Below are positions 50,908 through 58,915 of a DNA stretch of 64,000 nt, piece by piece. Positions within the stretch are counted from its first letter, which is position 1; each line of letters opens with the position of its first letter. The notes under the pieces are model-generated. The model saw only the letters and a program-made list of their open reading frames with translations. It was not told where the DNA came from and ran no database searches. Origin of the DNA: Epilithonimonas xixisoli (GTDB lineage: Bacteria > Bacteroidota > Bacteroidia > Flavobacteriales > Weeksellaceae); the NCBI RefSeq assembly GCF_004365655.1, contig NZ_SOEO01000003.1, forward strand, positions 248,001 through 312,000, written 5' to 3'. Made by a program: the position numbers and the translations under genes.

Positions 50908-51777
50908 ATGGAGGATTTAATTCAACAAGATACAGCCATTCAAAAACCAAAATGGATCCGCGTAAAATTGCCAACTGGTAAAAATTACCGCGAGCTCAGA
51001 CATTTGGTAGATAAATATAAGCTGAACACCATTTGCCAAAGTGGAAGTTGTCCAAATATGGGCGAATGTTGGGGCGAAGGAACGGCAACTTTTATGATCC
51101 TCGGAAACATCTGTACCAGAAGTTGTGGATTTTGTGGTGTGAAAACCGGAAAACCTTTGGATGTAAATTGGGACGAACCAGAAAAAGTAGCGCGTTCTAT
51201 CAAATTAATGAAAATCAAACACGCTGTTTTGACTTCGGTTGACCGTGATGATTTGAAAGATATGGGCTCGATTCTGTGGGGCGAAACGGTGAACGCTGTT
51301 CGTAGAATTTCCCCAGGAACTACGATGGAAACTTTAATTCCAGATTTTCAAGGCATTACAAAACATCTGGACAGAATGGTAGAAGTTGCTCCAGAAGTGA
51401 TCTCTCACAATATGGAAACCGTAAAACGTTTGACCAGAGAAGTAAGAATACAAGCAAAATACGAGCGCAGTCTCGAAGTTCTGAGATATTTGAAAGAAGC
51501 TGGACAAAATCGTACAAAAACTGGAGTAATGTTAGGTCTTGGAGAAACAAGAGACGAAGTTTTCCAAACGATTGAAGACATTAGAAACGCAAATGTGGAT
51601 GTGATTACAATGGGTCAATATCTTCAGCCGACCAAAAAACACCTTCCTGTAAAAAGCTTCATCACGCCAGAACAGTTCGACGAGTATGGCGACTTTGCAA
51701 GAAGTTTAGGTTTCCGTCACGTAGAAAGTTCGCCTTTGGTGAGAAGTTCTTATCACGCAGAGAAGCATATTCACTAA
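50908..51777 (+). CDS. lipA: Lipoyl synthase LipA
   Basis: A 289-residue radical SAM enzyme that inserts two sulfurs into protein-bound octanoyl groups of 2-oxoacid dehydrogenases. The auxiliary iron-sulfur cluster Cys are in [13 protein letters not shown] (about 43-55), and the SAM cluster is CTRSCGFC (about 69-76). [15 protein letters not shown] and the C-terminal [11 protein letters not shown] (R-S-S-Y) are typical. It is cotranscribed with the sigma-factor gene and ends near a terminator. Confidence 0.97.
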   Translation: MEDLIQQDTAIQKPKWIRVKLPTGKNYRELRHLVDKYKLNTICQSGSCPNMGECWGEGTATFMILGNICTRSCGFCGVKTGKPLDVNWDEPEKVARSIKLMKIKHAVLTSVDRDDLKDMGSILWGETVNAVRRISPGTTMETLIPDFQGITKHLDRMVEVAPEVISHNMETVKRLTREVRIQAKYERSLEVLRYLKEAGQNRTKTGVMLGLGETRDEVFQTIEDIRNANVDVITMGQYLQPTKKHLPVKSFITPEQFDEYGDFARSLGFRHVESSPLVRSSYHAEKHIH

Positions 51778-51798
51778 GATTTTTATCAGATTTAAAAT

Positions 51799-51828
51799 AA
51801 AAAAAGACTCCTATATGGAGTCTTTTAC
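51799..51828. terminator. Terminator between lipA and the convergent small gene
   Basis: AAAAGACTCC-TATAT-GGAGTCTTTT, with A-run before and T-run after. It overlaps the end of the small membrane protein gene (stop at 51811). Confidence 0.8.
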
Positions 51829-51999
51829 TGTTTGTTCTACTGGTTCTATGTTTTCGGTTTTGTTCATTTGTTCAATCTGTTTTGGGATGAACATCATATA
51901 ACCGAAATAGCCTAAAAGAAATAACACGATGATAACAATGATGGCAATCATCGGGCCTTTGTTGGTTTGGCTGTCTGATTTTGGAATATCTGATCGCAT
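51811..51999 (-). CDS. Small single-helix membrane protein
   Basis: A 62-residue protein. After a charged N-terminus (MRSDIPKSDSQTNKG) a strong hydrophobic helix lies at about residues 18-38 (AIIVIIVLFLLGYFGYMMF). The rest is a polar, acidic tail. I know no named family. Its reverse-strand 3' end is shared with the bidirectional terminator. Function unknown. Confidence 0.65.
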   Translation of the reverse strand: MRSDIPKSDSQTNKGPMIAIIVIIVLFLLGYFGYMMFIPKQIEQMNKTENIEPVEQTVKDSI

Positions 52000-52124
52000 A
52001 GCTTGATTTTTTTAATCTATTGCAAAACTAATGCCTGATTGTTATTTGAATAATTTTAATGCGATTAATTTATTTTCTGTAAAAATTATGAGGGTTTAGT
52101 TTTTAAAATATATGTTTTTTGAAA

Positions 52125-52150
52125 TTAACCCCATATATTTGCAGGGTTAA
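52125..52150. promoter_or_regulatory. amtB promoter with flanking inverted repeat
   Basis: An exact -7 box TATATTTG (52134-52141) lies between TTAACCC (52125-52131) and GGGTTAA (52144-52150), a perfect 7-bp inverted repeat. The ATG follows at 52168. A protein binding this palindrome would cover the promoter, so it is a candidate operator for nitrogen control. Confidence 0.5.
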
Positions 52151-52167
52151 AAATTAAAATCATTAAA

Positions 52168-53511
52168 ATGAAAATCGAGAAGCGCTGGATTATTTCTTTT
52201 ATCATCATCAGTCTTGTTTCAATCACGGCTTTATTCTGGCCAGAGCAAACATCGCTTCCAAAGCCAGGAACATTCTTGGGCGAAGAAGATATTGTAGGTT
52301 CGGATGTCGCTTGGATTTTGGCATCTTCCGGTTTGGTTTTGTTGATGACACCTGGGCTTTCCTTTTTCTACGGTGGAATGGTGGGGAAAAAGAATATGAT
52401 TTCTACGATGTTGCAAAGTTTCATTGCCTTGGGCGTGATTAGTATTTTGTGGGTAGTTGTCGGTTTCAGTTTGTCTTTTGGCGAATCTATTGGGATCACA
52501 ATTAATGGTCAACATTACGGATTGATAGGAAATCCAACCACCTATTCGTTTTTCAACAATGTTGGTGTTTTGCCTCACAGCCAATTGGCTTCTACGGTTC
52601 CCTTCGTTTTGTTTGCGATGTTTCAGATGAAATTTGCTGTCATCACACCCGCTTTGATCACGGGTTCTTTTGCGGAACGTGTTCGATTTATTTCCTATTT
52701 GTTATTTATGGTGTTGTTTAGTTTGATCATTTACACACCGCTTTGTCATATGGTTTGGCATCCAGAAGGTTTGTTGAACAAATATTTTGGAGTGAAGGAT
52801 TTTGCTGGAGGAACAGTTGTGCATATGAGCGCAGGATTCGCAGCTTTGGCAGGCGCGATGATGATTGGAAAAAGAAAAAATCCACACCACGAACCTTCGA
52901 ATATTCCATTTGTCATCTTAGGAACAGGAATGCTTTGGTTTGGATGGTTTGGTTTTAATGCAGGTTCAGCTTTGGCAGCCAATGCAACAGCAGCGATGGC
53001 TTTTGGAACAACGACGGTCGCTTCTGCTACAGCAATGTTATCTTGGATTTTCTTTGATAGGGTAAACGGGCGCAAAGTTTCCGCTTTGGGCGCTTGTATC
53101 GGAGCAGTTGTCGGATTGGTTGCGATTACGCCTGCTGCAGGTTTTGTGACGATTCCACACGCTATTTTCATTGGATTTATTTCAGCTATCATTTCTAATT
53201 TGATGTGCAACTGGAAACGTTTGAAAAAAGTGGATGACACTTTGGATGTTTTCGCTTGTCACGGCGTTGGTGGAATTATGGGAATGATTCTAACAGCGAT
53301 TCTGGCACAAGGAGAGAATGCAAGTCTTCTGCACGGCGGTTTCGAAGTTTTTGCGCATCATATGATGGCTCTCGTCTTAGTTTCCGCATTTACGTTTTTA
53401 GGCTCGTTGATTTTATACAAATTTACAGATGTGATTATTCCGTTAAGAGTGGCGGAAGATTCTGAAAATATTGGGCTTGATTTGTCGCAGCACGATGAAA
53501 GCTGTATCTAA
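52168..53511 (+). CDS. amtB: Ammonium transporter AmtB
   Basis: A 447-residue inner-membrane channel that imports ammonium. About 11-12 helices from residue 45 onwards: SSGLVLLMTPGLSFFYGG is a family motif, HMSAGFAALAGAMMIGKRK the central one, and DVFACHGVGGIMGMILTAIL the conserved His-bearing helix. An N-terminal helix (about 10-25) serves as signal/anchor. No glnK (PII) gene follows, unlike in most amtB operons; instead there is a terminator. Confidence 0.95.
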   Translation: MKIEKRWIISFIIISLVSITALFWPEQTSLPKPGTFLGEEDIVGSDVAWILASSGLVLLMTPGLSFFYGGMVGKKNMISTMLQSFIALGVISILWVVVGFSLSFGESIGITINGQHYGLIGNPTTYSFFNNVGVLPHSQLASTVPFVLFAMFQMKFAVITPALITGSFAERVRFISYLLFMVLFSLIIYTPLCHMVWHPEGLLNKYFGVKDFAGGTVVHMSAGFAALAGAMMIGKRKNPHHEPSNIPFVILGTGMLWFGWFGFNAGSALAANATAAMAFGTTTVASATAMLSWIFFDRVNGRKVSALGACIGAVVGLVAITPAAGFVTIPHAIFIGFISAIISNLMCNWKRLKKVDDTLDVFACHGVGGIMGMILTAILAQGENASLLHGGFEVFAHHMMALVLVSAFTFLGSLILYKFTDVIIPLRVAEDSENIGLDLSQHDESCI

Positions 53512-53534
53512 AAATTAAAGATTTTATTTTGTTT

Positions 53535-53569
53535 GCCTCGTTTGTTTTTTAACAGCGAGGTTTTTTGTT
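53535..53569 (+). terminator. Terminator of amtB
   Basis: CCTCG pairs with CGAGG, with TGTT/AACA as an inner stem; followed by TTTTTTGTTT. Confidence 0.6.
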
Positions 53570-53605
53570 TAAAATTTTTAAATTTGGAGGAAAAAGATTG
53601 AAGCT

Positions 53606-53941
53606 ATGATAGATCTTGGAAAACTTTACATACCTACTTTATTAGATTATAATCCTGAAACACAAATAATTTGTTTTGCTAAACCAGAATTTGGCTCAGA
53701 CGATTATATTTATAATTTAGAATGTTCTTTAACATTTAGTTTTTCAGGGACTGATGTTTTTATTGATTATTATTGTGATAATGATACATATTTATCGGAA
53801 AATTTAGGTTGTCATAATGGATGTATAATAGTAGGGGATCTGGAGATTGAAAATTTTGAAAGTATTCAAAGAAAGGCTCTAGTCTTTCTAAGTAAATTTA
53901 TGAATAGTCCTGATTCTGAAATACTCAATGATTATATTTAA
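53606..53941 (+). CDS. Hypothetical acidic orphan protein
   Basis: A 111-residue protein I do not recognise. It is acidic and aromatic-rich (DVFIDYYCDNDTYLSENLG) and has four Cys. No signal or membrane segment is visible. Codons are more AT-rich than those of neighbours. The size and acidity resemble small immunity-type proteins, but nothing proves this. It stands alone on the plus strand between amtB and HMG-CoA synthase. Confidence 0.55.
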   Translation: MIDLGKLYIPTLLDYNPETQIICFAKPEFGSDDYIYNLECSLTFSFSGTDVFIDYYCDNDTYLSENLGCHNGCIIVGDLEIENFESIQRKALVFLSKFMNSPDSEILNDYI

Positions 53942-54035
53942 TCAAAAATTTGTAATTAACTAATTACTTAATTTTCTCACCAAAACACACCCAAAATCAT
54001 CAAAAAAATCTCTAAATTCGTGTCTAAATTTTTTT

Positions 54036-55370
54036 ATGATGACGAAATTCGGAGTGGATGCGGCCAGTTTTTATGTGCCTTCTTTATATTTAGAAATCAA
54101 AGACCTTGCAGAGAAAAGAGGAATCGAACCAGCAAAACTGGAAAAAGGTTTAGGTTTACATAAAATGGCTTTGCCCGATGTTCACGAAGATGCAGCAACG
54201 TTTGCTGCTGAAGCTTTGCTCAAATTAATTCAAGATTACAATCTCAATCCTAAAGAAATCTCCAAAGTTTACCTCGGAACAGAAAGTGCTGTGGATGCAG
54301 CAAAACCAACAGCAACTTACGCGGTTCAAATGGTGGAAGAATTCTTAACCGAAGAATTTGGTGAAAGAGTTTTCAAACATTGTGACGTTGTCGATATGAC
54401 GTTCGCCTGCATTGGAGCTGTGGATGCTTTGCATAACGCTTTGGATTTCGTAAGAGCAAATCCAACCAAGAAAGCTGTTGTCATTGCCAGCGATTATGCA
54501 AAATACGAGTTGGCTTCGTCAGGCGAATATACGCAAGGAGGTGGCGCAGTAGCCTTATTGGTTTCCGCCAATCCGAAATTAATCGAGATTGACAACAATT
54601 GGGGCGTTGCGACAGAAAGCGTTTTCGATTTCTTCAAACCGAGACGTCATTTTTCCAAAGATGATTTTCCAACTGCTCCAGAAAATTTCCCTGATAAAAT
54701 TGAAGTGTTTACAGATGAACCTGTTTTCGATGGACAATATTCAAATGTTTGTTATCAGGACAGAATCCGTGAAGCCTATGAGCATTACAAAGAGCAAACT
54801 TTTACAGTTAGACCTTATGAGAATTGGCGATATTTGATTTTCCATTTACCGTATGCATTCCACGGAAAAAGAGTCTTCACCGAAATTTATAGTTTAGAAA
54901 ATCATCTGGATTATTCTGATGCGGAAAAACAAAAAGCCATCGCAAAATCCGAAGATTATATCAATTTCATTAATGAAAAAATAGAAAAATCTCAACGCGC
55001 TTCTTCCGAGATTGGAAATATGTACACAGCTTCAATCTTTATGGCGTTGTTGTCAGCTCTGCAAACTTCGTTTAATGAAAATGAAGATTTATCAGAAAAA
55101 GAAATTGGATTTCTTGCTTATGGAAGTGGTTCTAAATCAAAGGTTTTCGTCGGAAAGGTTTCTCCAGAATGGAAATCAGTTGTAGAAAAATGGAATCTTT
55201 TTGAAGAACTGAAAAACAGATTGCCAATCGATTTTGAGACTTATGAGAAACTACATCGTAAACAACTAGATTTTTCGGTTAACCAAAAATACAAAGGATT
55301 TGGATTGACGAGAATTGAAAAAGAAAGTCCAGTTCTGAAAGGTGCGAGATATTATGGTTATAATAAATAA
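54036..55370 (+). CDS. Hydroxymethylglutaryl-CoA synthase
   Basis: A 444-residue enzyme that condenses acetyl-CoA and acetoacetyl-CoA to HMG-CoA in the mevalonate route to isoprenoids. FGVDAASFYVPSLYLE is the family start. The catalytic Cys is in DMTFACIGAVDALHNALDF (about residue 127). FHLPYAFHGKR (catalytic His region) and the GSGSKSKVF motif are also present. Flavobacteria make isoprenoids by the mevalonate pathway, which fits. A -7-like TAAATTCG lies upstream. Confidence 0.93.
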   Translation: MMTKFGVDAASFYVPSLYLEIKDLAEKRGIEPAKLEKGLGLHKMALPDVHEDAATFAAEALLKLIQDYNLNPKEISKVYLGTESAVDAAKPTATYAVQMVEEFLTEEFGERVFKHCDVVDMTFACIGAVDALHNALDFVRANPTKKAVVIASDYAKYELASSGEYTQGGGAVALLVSANPKLIEIDNNWGVATESVFDFFKPRRHFSKDDFPTAPENFPDKIEVFTDEPVFDGQYSNVCYQDRIREAYEHYKEQTFTVRPYENWRYLIFHLPYAFHGKRVFTEIYSLENHLDYSDAEKQKAIAKSEDYINFINEKIEKSQRASSEIGNMYTASIFMALLSALQTSFNENEDLSEKEIGFLAYGSGSKSKVFVGKVSPEWKSVVEKWNLFEELKNRLPIDFETYEKLHRKQLDFSVNQKYKGFGLTRIEKESPVLKGARYYGYNK

Positions 55371-55440
55371 TAGCGCCGTAGGTGCTGCCTGTTAATAGAA
55401 AAAAATGATGCGAGAGAATACAAGCTCCGTAGGTGCGACC
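55371..55440. repeat. Two direct copies of a GTAGGTGC unit
   Basis: GCGCCGTAGGTGCTGCCTGTTAAT and, 50 bp on, GCTCCGTAGGTGCGACCTGATAAT. They are 24-bp near-identical direct repeats separated by AT-rich DNA. Related to common intergenic repeats of Bacteroidota; a related phrase lies at 8815-8890. Confidence 0.6.
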
Positions 55441-55482
55441 TGATAATCTTATATTATTAAATCACTAATCATATAATCATAA

Positions 55483-55519
55483 TCGAAAACGAGCAGAAAA
55501 TTTCTGCTCGTTTTCTTTT
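55483..55519. terminator. Terminator between HMG-CoA synthase and the AraC regulator
   Basis: GAAAACGAGCAGAAA-A-TTTCTGCTCGTTTTC: about 15-bp perfect stem with T-run, serving two convergent genes. Confidence 0.85.
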
Positions 55520-55548
55520 GAAAATCTATAACTAACTACTAACTTAAT

Positions 55549-56466
55549 TCAAATTAATTTTTTATTCTGAAATATTTTTGGCGTCACACCTTCCACTTGT
55601 TTGAAAACCCGAATGAAATAATTAGTATCCGAAAATCCAGTGCTAAAAGCTACTTCACTTACAGAACTCCGTGAAATCAACAATTCTTTAGCTTTCTTAA
55701 TTCTTTCTTTAATAATAAACTCATTCGGAGAAAGTCCTAATTCCTGTTTGAACATCTTAAAGAAATTCGATTTGCTGACATAAGCCATTTTCGCAATCAC
55801 ATCAATCGATAATTTCTGATGAAGATTCTTCTTGATAAAATCTGCTACAAAACCAATTCTCGATTGAGTTTTCAAAGTATTTTTTTCTACCAGATTTCTC
55901 GCTTGAGTTTGCATCAATCTTATTAATAATTCTTTCAAAGCAAAATCTGCAATCACGTCTTTGTGGGAATTATCGTCCATCGCGATTCTCATAATGTTGT
56001 TCGTCGCTGAAGCAAGAGATTTACTATTGAGCAAATAAAACTCATCAAGCGAAATATTCCATTGCGAAGAATCATCGATTTTTGTGGTAGTGAAATTTAA
56101 GTTCTCCAAAGATTCTTTCACAAATTCAGGATTCAAAGTCAAAGAAACACATTGTGCTGGCTGAACATCAGCTTCCGGAAAATCAATCACCATTGTTTCT
56201 CCAGGCGCAACCAAAACACTTTCTCCCGGAAGATATTCGAAGTAATTGCTCTTATCCTGAAGCTTCATCCATTTCTTTCCTCGCAACATTCCAGTGAACG
56301 CCAGATGCTCAAAATGCAGTTTCACATCGTAAGCCGTCTTGTGCGTTTCATAGACACTGAGTTCACAATTATTTAAACTGAACTTGGTTTGATTTTCTAC
56401 AAACGTATTCAATTTGTTTTCGTGCGTCAGGCTTGGTTTGTTGAGTTGAAAATGATTTGGATTCAT
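55549..56466 (-). CDS. AraC-family transcription regulator
   Basis: A 305-residue regulator. The N-terminal part (about 1-195) is the ligand-sensing half. The C-terminal AraC domain (about 205-305) has two HTH units: LSIDVIAKMAYVSKSNFFKMFK and VSEVAFSTGFSDTNYFIRVFK. It is divergent from the aldehyde dehydrogenase gene and is its likely regulator. An exact -7 box is upstream. Confidence 0.93.
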   Translation of the reverse strand: MNPNHFQLNKPSLTHENKLNTFVENQTKFSLNNCELSVYETHKTAYDVKLHFEHLAFTGMLRGKKWMKLQDKSNYFEYLPGESVLVAPGETMVIDFPEADVQPAQCVSLTLNPEFVKESLENLNFTTTKIDDSSQWNISLDEFYLLNSKSLASATNNIMRIAMDDNSHKDVIADFALKELLIRLMQTQARNLVEKNTLKTQSRIGFVADFIKKNLHQKLSIDVIAKMAYVSKSNFFKMFKQELGLSPNEFIIKERIKKAKELLISRSSVSEVAFSTGFSDTNYFIRVFKQVEGVTPKIFQNKKLI

Positions 56467-56495
56467 AATTTCAAGTTTTGTAACATCCTGTTTTT

Positions 56496-56503
56496 CAAAT
56501 ATA
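56496..56503 (-). promoter_or_regulatory. -7 box of the AraC-regulator promoter
   Basis: TATATTTG on the minus strand, an exact TAnnTTTG match about 29 bp before the ATG at 56466. It lies in the 206-bp region shared with the divergent aldehyde dehydrogenase gene. Confidence 0.5.
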
Positions 56504-56672
56504 AGATTTATTTATGACTTCAGCTCTTAAATTTTGTTAAGGACTTATAAACTATTATAAATGTAGGATTTTACTGTTTATTTGGAGGATTGTGCTATAA
56601 TTCTTGTTGGGTTAATAATTAATTTAGCTTTAATCAAATATTAATTCAGTATTAATAAAACCAAATATTATT

Positions 56673-58202
56673 ATGAGTACTACAGCAGAACAAACACAAA
56701 ATTCAACCACTTTGTCTTGGCCAGAATTCAAACCAAAATATGATAATTACATCGGCGGAAAATTTGTGCCTTCAGCAGGCGGGCAATATTTCGATGTCAT
56801 TTCTCCAATCAATGGTCAGGTTTTCACGCAAGCCGTACATTCCAACAAAGAAGATTTGGAAAACGCCGTCAACGCAGCAGCAGAAGCTTTCAAAACGTGG
56901 AAAGATACTTCCGCAACAGAACGAAGCATCATTCTAAATAAAATCGCTGACAGAATAGAAGAGAATTTGGAATATATCGCGACAGTCGAAACGATTGACA
57001 ATGGTAAAGCCGTGAGAGAAACGTTGGCCGCCGATATTCCTTTGGCGATTGACCATTTTAGATATTTTGCTTCCGTAATTAGAGCAGAAGAAGGTTCTCA
57101 CAACGAGTTGGACAAAGATACCGTTTCGTTGATTGTTCACGAGCCACTTGGTGTGATTGCACAAATTATTCCTTGGAATTTCCCAATCTTAATGGCAGTA
57201 TGGAAACTCGCTCCCGCTTTGGCCGCAGGAAATTGCGTGGTGTTGAAACCAGCAGAAAGCACGCCGGTTTCTATTATGGTTTTGATGGAATTGATTGGCG
57301 ACTTGCTTCCTGCAGGCGTCGTGAATATCGTCAATGGTTTCGGAGCAGAACTTGGTAGAGCATTGGTTACGAATCCAAAAGTTAACAAGGCAGCCTTCAC
57401 AGGTTCTACGGTGACGGGGCGAATGGTAATGCAATATGCGACAGAAAATATTATCCCAGTTACTTTAGAGTTAGGTGGAAAATCACCAAATATTTTCTTC
57501 AATTCCGTGATGGATGAGGACGATGAATTCCTTGATAAAGCCGTTGAAGGTGCAGTGATGTTTGCTCTTAATCAGGGGGAAATTTGTACTTGTCCATCAA
57601 GATTGTTGGTTCAGGAAGATATTGCAGATGCTTTCATTGCAAAAGTAATCGAAAGAACCGAAGCTATCAAAATCGGAAATCCATTGGATAAAACGGTAAT
57701 GATGGGAGCGCAGGCTTCGAAAATCCAGAAAGATAAAATTATGGGTTATTTGAAACTCGGTAAGGAAGAAGGTGCAGAAGTCCTTACTGGTGGCGACGTG
57801 AATACTGTTGAAGGTTTGGAAGAAGGTTACTACATCAAACCAACCATCTTCAAAGGGAACAACAGAATGAGAATTTTCCAAGAGGAGATCTTCGGTCCAG
57901 TTGTAGCTTTCACGACTTTCAAAGATGAGGCGGAAGCTTTGGAAATTGCGAATGATACGATTTATGGCTTAGGAGCCGGTGTTTGGACGCGTGATGCACA
58001 TCAATTGTATAATATCCCGAGACACGTGGAAGCGGGTAGAGTTTGGGTAAATCAATACCACGCTTATCCTGCTGGTGCGCCTTTTGGAGGTTACAAACAG
58101 TCCGGAATTGGTAGAGAAAATCACAAAATGATGCTTGACCACTACCGTCAAACCAAAAATATGTTGATTTCTTACAATAAAAATAAATTAGGGTTCTTCT
58201 AA
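56673..58202 (+). CDS. NAD-dependent aldehyde dehydrogenase (AcoD/ExaC type)
   Basis: A 509-residue cytoplasmic enzyme oxidising aldehydes to acids. The motif VTLELGGKSPN holds the general-base Glu (about 268), and NQGEICTCPSRLLV (about 298-311) holds the catalytic Cys. NAD-binding GSTVTG and PWNFPILMAVWKLAPALAAG are present. DUF779 follows with a repeat and a terminator between. The DUF779 partner and the divergent AraC gene fit the acetaldehyde dehydrogenase II set. Confidence 0.95.
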   Translation: MSTTAEQTQNSTTLSWPEFKPKYDNYIGGKFVPSAGGQYFDVISPINGQVFTQAVHSNKEDLENAVNAAAEAFKTWKDTSATERSIILNKIADRIEENLEYIATVETIDNGKAVRETLAADIPLAIDHFRYFASVIRAEEGSHNELDKDTVSLIVHEPLGVIAQIIPWNFPILMAVWKLAPALAAGNCVVLKPAESTPVSIMVLMELIGDLLPAGVVNIVNGFGAELGRALVTNPKVNKAAFTGSTVTGRMVMQYATENIIPVTLELGGKSPNIFFNSVMDEDDEFLDKAVEGAVMFALNQGEICTCPSRLLVQEDIADAFIAKVIERTEAIKIGNPLDKTVMMGAQASKIQKDKIMGYLKLGKEEGAEVLTGGDVNTVEGLEEGYYIKPTIFKGNNRMRIFQEEIFGPVVAFTTFKDEAEALEIANDTIYGLGAGVWTRDAHQLYNIPRHVEAGRVWVNQYHAYPAGAPFGGYKQSGIGRENHKMMLDHYRQTKNMLISYNKNKLGFF

Positions 58203-58220
58203 TCTGTTAATAATGATTAT

Positions 58221-58324
58221 GGCAACTTATCCGCCCTCCGTTCCCAATCTTTTTTTGCAGATGTTTGTCTATCAAAATAACGTTTGTAGAAGCAAAAAAA
58301 GGATTTCCACTCAGGTCGGGTTGC
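58221..58324 (+). repeat. Dispersed stem-loop repeat, copy G
   Basis: Starts GGCAAC and ends GGGTTGC (end stem GCAAC/GTTGC). Shared strings CCGCCCTCCGTTCCCAATCT, AAAAAAAGGATTTCCACTCA and GTCGGG. Its middle (ATGTTTGTCTATCAAAATAA) is unique to this copy. It lies between aldehyde dehydrogenase and DUF779. Confidence 0.85.
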
Positions 58325-58383
58325 GGATTTCAAATCCAAATGACGCGAGTCGATAAGTTGTAAAAACCTAAAATTCAAAATTA

Positions 58384-58414
58384 AGACCCGACAGAATTTT
58401 TTGTCGGGTTTTTG
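58384..58414 (+). terminator. Terminator between aldehyde dehydrogenase and DUF779
   Basis: ACCCGACA-GAATTTT-TTGTCGGGT followed by TTTTGTTT. This would separate two genes usually cotranscribed, though read-through is possible. Confidence 0.75.
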
Positions 58415-58435
58415 TTTAACTTTAAAATAAAAAAG

Positions 58436-58825
58436 ATGGAAACTAAAGATAAAATCTCCAGACTTTCCGTGACCGACGAGGCGATGGAAGTCATCTGGGA
58501 ACTCGAAAAAAAACACGGTGAACTGATGTTTTACCAAGCTGGTGGCTGTTGCGAAGGCACGCAACCACAATGTTTCGAGAAAGGTGGATATTTTCCGAGG
58601 ATGAATGACGCTATGATTGGAACCATCAACGGCTTCGAATTCTGGATAGACCGCGACCTTTTTGAATACTGGAAATATTCGCATTTTACGTTGGATGTTC
58701 TGGAAGGATGGGGACCAGGAGGGTTTTCTCTGGAAACGCCTTTGGGCAAAACTTTCAAAGTTCATTACAGACTTTTTACGGCGGAAGAATTGGAAAATCT
58801 GGAGCCTGTGAAAAGAAGTGAATAG
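58436..58825 (+). CDS. DUF779 protein (partner of aldehyde dehydrogenase)
   Basis: A 129-residue DUF779 protein, a small family often encoded beside acetaldehyde dehydrogenase II; its function is unknown. A conserved Cys/Gly-rich block (AGGCCEGTQPQC, about 42-53) and the motif GPGGFSLETPLG are present. I chose the ATG at 58436 (METKDKIS). The TTG at 58412 would add eight non-conserved residues and lies in the terminator's tail. Confidence 0.9.
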   Translation: METKDKISRLSVTDEAMEVIWELEKKHGELMFYQAGGCCEGTQPQCFEKGGYFPRMNDAMIGTINGFEFWIDRDLFEYWKYSHFTLDVLEGWGPGGFSLETPLGKTFKVHYRLFTAEELENLEPVKRSE

Positions 58826-58839
58826 AAAATAGAATCGTG

Positions 58840-58890
58840 ACATAGCCCCGATAGGAAAGGCATCTCCCGAAGCTTCGGGAATTAAGTAAA
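58840..58890. repeat. Short household repeat (CCCCGATAGG)
   Basis: ATAGCCCCGATAGGAAAGGC followed by CCCGAAGCTTCGGG, a palindrome. The phrase is widespread in Bacteroidota intergenic DNA. It lies between convergent DUF779 and the symporter gene. Confidence 0.45.
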
Positions 58891-58915
58891 TAGTGGAAAA
58901 TAGCTCCTAAAAAAT

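Noticed and set aside
58412-58435. TTG start for the DUF779 gene
   Set aside because: It is in the tail of a terminator; METKDKIS at 58436 is the better start.
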